Of a stretch of 5,013 nucleotides of DNA, positions 1 through 3,876 are shown one piece after another (positions within the stretch are counted from its first letter, which is position 1; each line of letters begins with the position of its first letter). The stretch covers positions 1-5,013 of the forward strand of contig CAKRRU010000145.1 in NCBI GenBank assembly GCA_934394515.1, read 5' to 3'. The DNA comes from an uncultured Acetatifactor sp. (GTDB lineage: Bacteria; Bacillota; Clostridia; Lachnospirales; Lachnospiraceae). The notes beneath the pieces are model-generated. The model searched no databases and had not been told where the DNA came from. It was given only the letters and a program-made list of their open reading frames with translations. Position numbers and translations under genes: made by a program.

Positions 1-194
1 TAAACTACAGATGTCCCTCTTGCTTCATGAGAGATATCGATATGGATATGTTCTACGATAAGGATAAGAAGGAATACTACTGCCTGCGCTGCCAGTACAG
101 AGGCTCCGAAGAAGATGTCCTGCAGAAAAATGAAATGGCAAGATTCCGTTATGGCGCTATGTATGAGCGTTACACCAAATTCGATTTTGACTGA
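1..194 (+). CDS. Small zinc-ribbon protein, C-terminal part (5' end outside window)
   Basis: The reading frame is open from the window edge to the TGA at 192-194 and gives 63 visible residues, beginning NYRCPSC. Two CxxC pairs (CPSC at visible residues 4-7 and CLRC at 27-30) are 19 residues apart, as in a single zinc ribbon that binds one metal ion through four cysteines. The rest is rich in charged and aromatic residues (DIDMDMFYDKDKKEYY between the knuckles; RFRYGAMYERYTKFDFD at the end), with no membrane segment, so a cytosolic protein is expected. A strong terminator begins about 20 bases after the stop. The start codon is not in the window, but since CPSC normally lies near the N terminus of such proteins, probably little is missing. 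Small proteins of this look are common in Clostridia. I cannot assign a function; nucleic-acid or protein binding is only a guess from the fold. The TAA at 1-3 is out of frame. Confidence 0.72.
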   Translation, partial: NYRCPSCFMRDIDMDMFYDKDKKEYYCLRCQYRGSEEDVLQKNEMARFRYGAMYERYTKFDFD

Positions 195-214
195 TAACGG
201 GTGCTGAGATTGAG

Positions 215-244
215 AAAGGAGCTGTTTTTACAGCTCCTTTTTTA
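215..244 (+). terminator. Rho-independent terminator of the zinc-ribbon gene
   Basis: An 11-bp perfect stem (215-225 with 230-240, core GGAGCTGT/ACAGCTCC) encloses a TTTT loop and runs into a T-tract to 243. It lies about 20 bases after the upstream stop codon. Its far end overlaps the stop codon (242-244) of the convergent DUF2752 gene. On the minus strand the hairpin is followed only by TTTCTC, so it should work best for plus-strand transcripts but may also stop the minus-strand transcript weakly. Confidence 0.88.
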
Positions 245-640
245 GGAAAACAATACGGAATACAGGAATCCTTTTGTGAGATCGATTTGTATGATGGGTG
301 AATGCGTCATGTGCCTTAAGATAAAGCAGAGTAAAAACAGGATTCCGATGACCAAGGCTCCATTATTGATCCACTGATCCGATAAGTGAAGAATCCGGAA
401 GCTGTTGAGAATGAAAATAATGAACAGACCCAATACCACAGGCCACAGCGGATGAAAATAAAAGGCACTAAGGAAATCTCCTCTTAAGACACATAAAAAA
501 GCCCGGGTCATTCCGCAAAAAGGGCATGGAATACCAAAAAAGAAAAGCAGAGGACATTGATAGCCCATAATCCACAAGGATAACAAGAATACAGTAATAA
601 TAAAAATAAGGAATAAAATATATTTTAAATTCTTTTTCAT
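242..640 (-). CDS. DUF2752-family small membrane protein
   Basis: This 132-residue hydrophobic protein carries the hallmark of the DUF2752 family: CPFCGMTRA at residues 39-47, followed by a short loop with RGD (53-55) and FHPLWP (62-67), equivalent to the family's usual A-x-x-x-NPL region. Three membrane segments are likely, at about residues 7-26, 66-84 and 93-109, with the Cys-rich motif just after the first. The family's biochemical role is unknown. The paired cysteines (C39, C42, plus C29) could bind metal or form a disulfide, but this is inference. The ATG at 638-640 is the only sensible start, yet the sequence before it (GATTGTGAAGC) has only a poor ribosome binding site. No clear promoter lies between it and the TM2 gene, and a strong terminator fills most of the 67-base gap, so expression may depend on read-through. 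From memory, DUF2752 and TM2 genes are often neighbours in Firmicutes. The family call is firm; the function is open. Confidence 0.87.
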   Translation of the reverse strand: MKKNLKYILFLIFIITVFLLSLWIMGYQCPLLFFFGIPCPFCGMTRAFLCVLRGDFLSAFYFHPLWPVVLGLFIIFILNSFRILHLSDQWINNGALVIGILFLLCFILRHMTHSPIIQIDLTKGFLYSVLFS

Positions 641-660
641 GCTTCACAATCGATCAAATC

Positions 661-698
661 AAAAAAAGCTTTTGCCGGAAACGACAAAAGCTTTTTTG
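661..698 (-). terminator. Strong, near-symmetric terminator between the TM2 and DUF2752 genes
   Basis: A 13-bp perfect stem (662-674 with 685-697; core GCTTTTG/CAAAAGC) has a 10-base loop. Read on the minus strand, the stem is followed by a run of seven T (complement of A661-A667) and then GATTTG. It sits about 10 bases after the TM2 stop codon. The flanks are A/T-rich on both sides, so it could also work in the plus direction. Its position before the DUF2752 start means most minus-strand transcripts from the TM2 promoter should end here. Confidence 0.87.
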
Positions 699-707
699 AT
701 TTTTACT

Positions 708-947
708 TTATACGGTGTACTTTCCATCTACAAATACGATTTCATCGGAATTAGCAGAAGCAGAACCATATACTTTTGTAAGAGCAATGATCCAGTCAAT
801 CAGACTCCATACGCCACAACCACCAACGGTGATGAGCTTCAGGATTCCGAGACCGACCTGACCTCTGACAAATCTGTCAACACCTAACTCACCAAGTAAA
901 AAACAAAATACCCATGCAAACACATGCTTGTTAACACGTTTTTCCAT
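708..947 (-). CDS. TM2-domain small membrane protein
   Basis: This 79-residue protein matches the TM2 domain layout: a first hydrophobic segment at about residues 9-25, a polar turn GVDRFVRG at 22-29 (the family's G-x-H/D-R-F-Y-x-G motif, here with Val where Tyr is usual), then a second segment at about 31-57 containing the conserved Asp51 in SLIDWIIA. A short polar tail (58-79) follows. TM2 proteins sit in the membrane as two-helix hairpins and their bacterial role is not established. The start is well supported: AAGGAGGGG lies 8 bases before the ATG, and a consensus promoter lies upstream. The gene ends in a strong terminator before the next gene, so it is probably expressed mainly as a single-gene transcript. 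GVWSLIDWIIALTKVYG is also as expected for the family. Confidence 0.9.
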   Translation of the reverse strand: MEKRVNKHVFAWVFCFLLGELGVDRFVRGQVGLGILKLITVGGCGVWSLIDWIIALTKVYGSASANSDEIVFVDGKYTV

Positions 948-955
948 TTGGAAAT

Positions 956-964
956 CCCCTCCTT
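956..964 (-). promoter_or_regulatory. Ribosome binding site of the TM2 gene
   Basis: On the minus strand the bases read AAGGAGGGG, ending 8 bases before the ATG at 945-947. This near-perfect Shine-Dalgarno fixes the start of the TM2 gene and contrasts with the weak site of the DUF2752 gene downstream. Confidence 0.8.
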
Positions 965-983
965 AGTTTTAAAATTTAAATTT

Positions 984-1012
984 ATTATGAACCATATGTA
1001 AGAAAATGTCAA
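984..1012 (-). promoter_or_regulatory. Sigma-A promoter of the TM2 gene
   Basis: On the minus strand TTGACA (1007-1012) and CATAAT (984-989) are separated by exactly 17 bases, with very A/T-rich flanking DNA on both sides. Transcription would start near 977, giving a leader of about 30 bases that contains the strong ribosome binding site. The match is 6/6 at -35 and 5/6 at -10. No operator-like palindrome is evident over it. Confidence 0.75.
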
Positions 1013-1081
1013 TTAATAAACAAAAAAATCTTAAAAATTTATAAAATCATAATGCTGTATGAACGATGTCAACGGCCTCTG

Positions 1082-1378
1082 CTACAAATAATTATTAGTG
1101 GAATGCTTCAAAATAAAGCGTACGTTGTAGCCGGATTCATCACAGATGCCGCGGACAATCTCTTCGGCAGCATCTCTGACATTATCATTAATACAAATGA
1201 TACAGGTCTCTTTTTTCCTGTTGAAGAGAGAAGATTTTGGCCAGCGGATATAATAAGAAATCCGATTTTTCAAAAGAGCTCTTTCGATGAGCTGCTTGCA
1301 ATCAGGATCAGATACTTCACACAATTCAATTTCGTTATTGACTTTTAAAGTTGTATATAGCGGCTGTAGCGGCTGCAT
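1082..1378 (-). CDS. Conserved-looking 98-aa protein of unknown function
   Basis: I do not firmly recognise this protein. The minus-strand frame is preferred over the overlapping plus-strand frame because AGGAGGTG stands 5 bases before the ATG and an extended -10 promoter lies upstream. No signal peptide or membrane segment is visible, so it should be cytosolic. The likely order of structure is a strand (residues 16-21, IELCEV), a helix (26-38, DCKQLIERALLKN), a strand (40-45, ISYYIRW), a basic loop (48-56), a strand (57-62, ETCIIC), a helix (66-80, VRDAAEEIVRGICDE) and a final strand (83-89). This compact alpha/beta pattern, with an 'element between two linked residues' look, resembles small DUF2007-type proteins, but that link is weak and made by eye. 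The N terminus has a QPL-QPL repeat encoded by a 9-base tandem repeat. The stop is TAG. No convincing terminator follows; the downstream DNA is only T-rich. Confidence 0.72.
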   Translation of the reverse strand: MQPLQPLYTTLKVNNEIELCEVSDPDCKQLIERALLKNRISYYIRWPKSSLFNRKKETCIICINDNVRDAAEEIVRGICDESGYNVRFILKHSTNNYL

Positions 1379-1383
1379 GATGT

Positions 1384-1391
1384 CACCTCCT
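1384..1391 (-). promoter_or_regulatory. Ribosome binding site of the 98-aa gene
   Basis: The minus strand reads AGGAGGTG, a full match to the 16S rRNA anti-Shine-Dalgarno, 5 bases before the ATG at 1376-1378. It decides both the start and the coding strand in a region where both strands are open. Confidence 0.8.
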
Positions 1392-1407
1392 GTGGAATTA
1401 CAATGCG

Positions 1408-1437
1408 ATTATAGCACAGACATCTGGAAATGTGCAA
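1408..1437 (-). promoter_or_regulatory. Sigma-A promoter (extended -10) of the 98-aa gene
   Basis: On the minus strand TTGCAC (1432-1437) and TATAAT (1408-1413) are 18 bases apart, and a TG one base before the -10 (TGCTATAAT) makes it an extended -10 promoter. Start of transcription is expected near 1401. It diverges from the promoter at 1451-1479, with only 13 bases between the two -35 boxes. Confidence 0.75.
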
Positions 1438-1450
1438 GTAGCGCTTACGC

Positions 1451-1479
1451 TTGACGCAGTATCCCGAAAAAGGTACAAT
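1451..1479 (+). promoter_or_regulatory. Sigma-A promoter of the coiled-coil/phosphoesterase operon
   Basis: TTGACG (1451-1456) and TACAAT (1474-1479) are separated by 17 bases. Transcription would start near 1486, giving a leader of about 90 bases before the ATG at 1575. The leader holds no strong hairpin or recognisable riboswitch. It is back to back with the minus-strand promoter at 1408-1437. Confidence 0.7.
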
Positions 1480-1574
1480 AGAACTGCTCAGAGCGATTTT
1501 ACGTGTAAGATTCTGGATCATCAGGCGCAATAGTGAAACGCTGGAAGAGATTGGAAGAGAAAGGAGATCATACT

Positions 1575-1853
1575 ATGGATTTTATAGAGAAAATTGGGGA
1601 TACTATTACAGAAAAAGGAAAGGCTGCTGCAGATAAGGCGAAGGAACTGGCTGCCATTGCAAATCTGAAAAGCCAGATTTCCACCTGTGAGGAAGTCATG
1701 AAGAAAAACTACATGGAGATTGGCAAAATTTATTTCGAGCAGTACAGCGATATGCCGGAGCCTCCTTTTGAGAAACAGTGCGAGACCATTAAGAACAGCC
1801 AGAGAGCTATTGCGGATCTGCAGGAAAAAATCGAGCAGCTGAAAACAAAATAA
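1575..1853 (+). CDS. Small helical, probably coiled-coil protein (92 aa)
   Basis: The frame is open from an ATG at 1533, but the ATG at 1575 is chosen because AAAGGAGAT lies just before it and the protein then begins MDFIEKIGDTITEKGK, typical of this kind of small Firmicute protein. The sequence is almost entirely helix-forming: an amphipathic Lys/Ala/Glu-rich N-terminal stretch (1-34), a second helix (34-56, ending MEIGKIYFEQY), a Pro turn (PEPP, 61-64) and a C-terminal helix (66-91) with heptad-like spacing (AIADLQEKIEQLKTK). There is no signal peptide, membrane segment or metal site. Some relatives, as I recall them, continue into a C-terminal zinc ribbon; here the protein stops before one. 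The function is unknown. It is followed after 40 bases, with no terminator, by the phosphoesterase gene, so the two are probably co-transcribed. Confidence 0.8.
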   Translation: MDFIEKIGDTITEKGKAAADKAKELAAIANLKSQISTCEEVMKKNYMEIGKIYFEQYSDMPEPPFEKQCETIKNSQRAIADLQEKIEQLKTK

Positions 1854-1893
1854 AAATGTCATACAGTGGGGGAATTGAGGGATTCTGATAAAT

Positions 1894-2925
1894 ATGGATA
1901 TAAAAATTGTTGTGTCTTTTCTGGTGATATTGCTGCTTGGCGGGATACTGATCGATACCATCAGGGAAAGAACTGTTACTACTGTAGAACAGGAAAATGA
2001 GAGTACGGAGAGCGAAGTGCTCCCTTCGACCGAAGCAGAGGATCCTGTAGATGAAGTGGCAGCGTCTCCGGAATATTTAAAGGATGGCGAATACGTGACG
2101 ACAGTCAAGGAATGCAGCATTGAGATTCCCGGAGTCAAAAAAACGTATCATTTTCTGTATCTATCGGATATGCATATCCTCGTAATGAGTGATGAAGTAG
2201 CTGCAAACGATAGGGGAACGGTACAGAGGCGAATGCAGGAGCTGGGGCATGACGGTCATAGTTCTACAGAGATCTTTGGCCAGATCATAAGCAATGCCAA
2301 TCAGGCAGGGCTTGATGGAGTTCTTCTGGGAGGAGATATCATAGATTTTCTGTCCATAGCAAATCTGGAATGGCTGAATGATAATCTGGACAGACTGGAA
2401 GCTCCGAGCATGCTGGTGACAGCGGATCATGATCTGACCTGTTGGTGGACCGGCTATTCGGAAGAGGAACAGAAGGAACTTCGGGAACAGCTTTCGTATG
2501 AGCCATTGCAGGTCATGGATTATCATGAGTTTCTGATCGTCGGCATCAGCAATACCACATCGCCGATACAGGAAGAGGTAGTGAAGCAGCTGAAAGATAT
2601 TTTTGCTTTGGGAAAACCTGTAATTATAGTACAGCATGTACCCATTGCGTCTGTTGTGGATAATGAACTGAAAGAAAAATCCAGGGAGGCATGGAACGGC
2701 AAGGCACTGCTTTGGGGAGAAGACTGCAGCTATGAAGCCGATGGTACGACGCAGGAATATTTAAATATGATAAATGATCCGGAGTCACCGGTGGTGGCCG
2801 TTCTGGCCGGTCATCTGCATTTCGAATACGAAGGCAGGATCAACGACAAGGTAAAACAGTATTTATTTTCCCCAGCATATACCGGGGAAGTGGCGTATGT
2901 TACAGTAAAAGCGCCGGAAACATAA
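1894..2925 (+). CDS. Membrane-anchored calcineurin-like metallophosphoesterase
   Basis: This 343-residue protein has an N-terminal membrane segment (about residues 4-20) without a clear cleavage site or lipobox. An acidic Ser/Thr/Glu-rich linker follows (about 28-60), then the enzyme domain (from about 84), which should lie outside the cell. The metallophosphoesterase motifs appear in order: D92-x-H94 (LSDMH), G147-D148-x-x-D151 (GGDIID), A177-D-H-D180 in place of the usual G-N-H-D/E, H248 (QHVPI) and G306-H-L-H309 (AGHLH). These bind a two-metal centre that hydrolyses phosphomonoesters or diesters; the substrate cannot be told. Only the Asn of GNHD is changed among metal ligands (D178), and Asp could still bind metal, so activity is plausible but not certain. 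The ATG at 1894 has a modest ribosome binding site (GAGGG, 12 bases away). It follows the coiled-coil gene in one operon and ends at a terminator overlapping its stop. Confidence 0.87.
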   Translation: MDIKIVVSFLVILLLGGILIDTIRERTVTTVEQENESTESEVLPSTEAEDPVDEVAASPEYLKDGEYVTTVKECSIEIPGVKKTYHFLYLSDMHILVMSDEVAANDRGTVQRRMQELGHDGHSSTEIFGQIISNANQAGLDGVLLGGDIIDFLSIANLEWLNDNLDRLEAPSMLVTADHDLTCWWTGYSEEEQKELREQLSYEPLQVMDYHEFLIVGISNTTSPIQEEVVKQLKDIFALGKPVIIVQHVPIASVVDNELKEKSREAWNGKALLWGEDCSYEADGTTQEYLNMINDPESPVVAVLAGHLHFEYEGRINDKVKQYLFSPAYTGEVAYVTVKAPET

Positions 2926-2955
2926 AGTCATTCCCTTATGGGGAATGACTTTTTA
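2924..2955 (+). terminator. Rho-independent terminator of the phosphoesterase operon
   Basis: A 12-bp stem (2924-2935 with 2941-2952; core GTCATTCCC/GGGAATGAC) has a 5-base loop and ends in a T-run (2950-2954). The left arm begins inside the TAA stop codon of the phosphoesterase gene. It separates this operon from the tetR locus. Confidence 0.88.
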
Positions 2956-2966
2956 TGTGAATGTAC

Positions 2967-3025
2967 ATCATCGAGCTTTTAAGCGAGATGGTATACAAAT
3001 CGAGTAGGAGACAGCTTGCTCGATT
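2967..3025. repeat. Pair of imperfect hairpins with repeated TCGAG motifs
   Basis: Two neighbouring inverted repeats lie between the terminator and the tetR promoter. The first pairs ATCGAGCTT (2970-2978) with AAGCGAGAT (2981-2989) and has two adjacent G-A mismatches. The second pairs AATCGAG (2998-3004) with CTCGATT (3019-3025), extendable inward with G-U pairs. Neither has a T-tract, so they are not terminators. The shared ATCGAG/CTCGAT words suggest a dispersed intergenic repeat or a structural element. No function can be assigned. Confidence 0.4.
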
Positions 3026-3030
3026 GGGGA

Positions 3031-3059
3031 TTGACAGATGGGAAAAGAATGCATATAAT
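3031..3059 (+). promoter_or_regulatory. Consensus sigma-A promoter of tetR
   Basis: TTGACA (3031-3036) and TATAAT (3054-3059) are both perfect consensus hexamers with the ideal 17-base spacer. Such a strong promoter fits an autorepressed regulator: the palindromic operator starts at the very next base, over the expected transcription start near 3066. Confidence 0.9.
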
Positions 3060-3084
3060 GTTCACATAACGATGTTATGTGAAC
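3060..3084. promoter_or_regulatory. Palindromic operator O1, probable TetR binding site
   Basis: A perfect inverted repeat has 11-base arms, GTTCACATAAC (3060-3070) and GTTATGTGAAC (3074-3084), with a GAT spacer. It lies directly after the -10 box and covers the transcription start, where a bound dimer would block initiation. The inner core ACATAAC-N3-GTTATGT recurs in front of the ABC transporter gene, which strongly suggests that one regulator, the adjacent TetR protein, binds both. Confidence 0.85.
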
Positions 3085-3100
3085 AAGTGAACATGTGAAA
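3079..3100 (+). repeat. Three GTGAA repeats with 8-base period next to O1
   Basis: GTGAAC at 3079-3084 and 3087-3092 and GTGAAA at 3095-3100 recur every 8 bases. The first is the outer part of the right arm of operator O1. The other two could be extra half-sites for the regulator or the remains of local slippage in the leader of tetR. Confidence 0.5.
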
Positions 3101-3113
3101 TTATATGATTTCC

Positions 3114-3120
3114 GGAGGAG
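3114..3120 (+). promoter_or_regulatory. Ribosome binding site of tetR
   Basis: GGAGGAG lies 6 bases before the ATG at 3127 and supports that start over the in-frame Met residues further in, which would cut into the DNA-binding domain. Confidence 0.8.
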
Positions 3121-3126
3121 ATTGCA

Positions 3127-3765
3127 ATGCCCCTAAAACAGGATAATCAAAACGACAACAGAGAGACCAGAAAGCATCTTCTGGAATGTGCCAAAAAGGA
3201 ATTCCTGGAAAAAGGATATATGAAGGCTTCTCTGCGGAATATCTGTAAAGAAGCCGGAGTGACCACCGGAGCCCTGTATTTTTTCTTCAAGGATAAAGAA
3301 GATCTCCTGGCGGAACTGGTGGAGGAACCGCTGCGGCAGCTGTATGCGGTGATGGAAGAACATTATGCCGCAGAGATGCGCAACGAGGATCAGGTGGCAC
3401 AGCTGGAACTGGCGGACGACGGGGATCTGGAAGCGTCACGGGAGATCATCCGGAGAATGTATGCGAACAGGGATACTTTTTTACTGCTCCTGACAAAATC
3501 GCAAGGATCCCGTTTTGAAACCTGGCTGGAAGAGGTCGTGGATATTTCAGAGCAGCAGTACCGCAGATTATGTGATATGGTGACGAATGCTACCGGGAAA
3601 CCGCGGATCGATGATTACATGACACACTGGATGGCTCATATTATGGTTGATACTTTTGTACATTTGTTCCTGCATGAGACGGAGGAAAGTGTGGCACTGA
3701 AGCATGTGGATGCCTTGACCAGGTATCTGATCCGTGGCTGGATGGGTATGATGACAGAAGCTTAA
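3127..3765 (+). CDS. TetR/AcrR-family transcriptional regulator
   Basis: This 212-residue protein has a typical TetR-family DNA-binding domain at about residues 14-60: helix 1 (RKHLLECAKKEFLEKGY), then the helix-turn-helix LRNICKEAGVTTGALYFFFKDKEDLL, with the recognition helix around 46-52. The remaining 150 residues are mostly helical, as in the family's ligand-binding and dimerisation domain, and contain His/Met-rich stretches (MTHWMAHIMVDTFVHLFLHE, 165-184). The ligand is unknown. A consensus promoter with a perfect palindrome over the start point precedes it, and the same palindrome core precedes the ABC genes downstream, so it most likely represses both itself and the transporter until an inducer binds. 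It probably acts as a dimer. A possible weak hairpin after the stop and a new promoter suggest that the transporter is transcribed mostly separately. Confidence 0.92.
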   Translation: MPLKQDNQNDNRETRKHLLECAKKEFLEKGYMKASLRNICKEAGVTTGALYFFFKDKEDLLAELVEEPLRQLYAVMEEHYAAEMRNEDQVAQLELADDGDLEASREIIRRMYANRDTFLLLLTKSQGSRFETWLEEVVDISEQQYRRLCDMVTNATGKPRIDDYMTHWMAHIMVDTFVHLFLHETEESVALKHVDALTRYLIRGWMGMMTEA

Positions 3766-3773
3766 AACACGAT

Positions 3774-3812
3774 GCACCCCCAAGAGTCTGGTACTTGACA
3801 GGGGTGCTGTTT
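3774..3812 (+). terminator. Possible weak terminator/attenuator after tetR
   Basis: GCACCCC (3774-3780) can pair with GGGGTGC (3801-3807), with an inner CAAG/CTTG pairing (3781-3784 with 3794-3797). Only TGTTT follows instead of a real T-tract, so termination would be weak. The right half overlaps the -35 box and spacer of the ABC promoter. Confidence 0.35.
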
Positions 3813-3823
3813 CAGAATATCAA
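3795..3823 (+). promoter_or_regulatory. Promoter of the ABC transporter genes
   Basis: TTGACA (3795-3800) is a perfect -35 box. At the ideal 17-base spacing stands TATCAA (3818-3823), a moderate -10 box. Transcription would begin near 3830, inside operator O2. The weaker -10 and overlapping operators fit a tightly controlled promoter. Confidence 0.7.
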
Positions 3824-3840
3824 CATAACACTGTTATGTT
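3822..3840. promoter_or_regulatory. Palindromic operator O2, second probable TetR binding site
   Basis: AACATAACACTGTTATGTT is a perfect 19-base palindrome around one central base. Its ACATAAC-N3-GTTATGT core is the same as in O1 at 3060-3084 apart from the three spacer bases, while the outer arms differ. It overlaps the end of the -10 box and the transcription start of the ABC genes, a repressing position. Confidence 0.85.
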
Positions 3841-3842
3841 AA

Positions 3843-3857
3843 TGAAAATCATTATCA
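3843..3857. promoter_or_regulatory. Probable Fur box (iron-dependent repressor site)
   Basis: TGAAAATCATTATCA matches the 7-1-7 Fur inverted repeat TGATAAT-n-ATTATCA at 13 of the 14 defined positions. Aligned with the classical 19-base box GATAATGATAATCATTATC, bases 3838-3856 agree at 17 positions. It lies just downstream of operator O2, in the early transcribed leader and before the ribosome binding site, where a bound Fur dimer could block transcription when iron is plentiful. The A/T-rich setting makes chance similarity possible, and no binding data exist here. Confidence 0.6.
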
Positions 3858-3864
3858 ATAAACG

Positions 3865-3870
3865 AGGAGG
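3865..3870 (+). promoter_or_regulatory. Ribosome binding site of the ABC ATPase gene
   Basis: AGGAGG lies 6 bases before the ATG at 3877, a perfect Shine-Dalgarno at good spacing. Confidence 0.8.
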
Positions 3871-3876
3871 CAGGAT

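Noticed and set aside
639..887. Plus-strand open frame over the TM2 gene
   Set aside because: It runs through a terminator hairpin and opposite a recognisable TM2 domain; it has no ribosome binding site.
1046..1072. Second minus-strand TTGACA (1067-1072) with TATGAT (1046-1051) upstream of the TM2 gene
   Set aside because: The 15-base spacing is too short for a good promoter, and a properly spaced one stands closer to the gene at 984-1012.
1052..1348. Plus-strand open frame of 98 codons opposite the minus-strand 98-aa gene
   Set aside because: It has no ribosome binding site or promoter, and the minus-strand frame has both, together with a protein-like composition.
1533..1574. Upstream ATG that would add 14 residues to the coiled-coil protein
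   Set aside because: It has a poorer ribosome binding context, and the added residues (MKRWKRLEEKGDHT) are encoded partly by the ribosome binding site of the 1575 start.
1486..1574. Possible riboswitch in the 90-base leader of the coiled-coil operon
   Set aside because: No conserved riboswitch core, strong hairpin or terminator/anti-terminator pair is visible.
1521..2138. Long minus-strand open frame (205 codons)
   Set aside because: It lies across the coiled-coil gene and the start of the phosphoesterase, which have motifs, promoter and ribosome sites. Its Ser/Leu/Phe-rich product looks like an antisense shadow.
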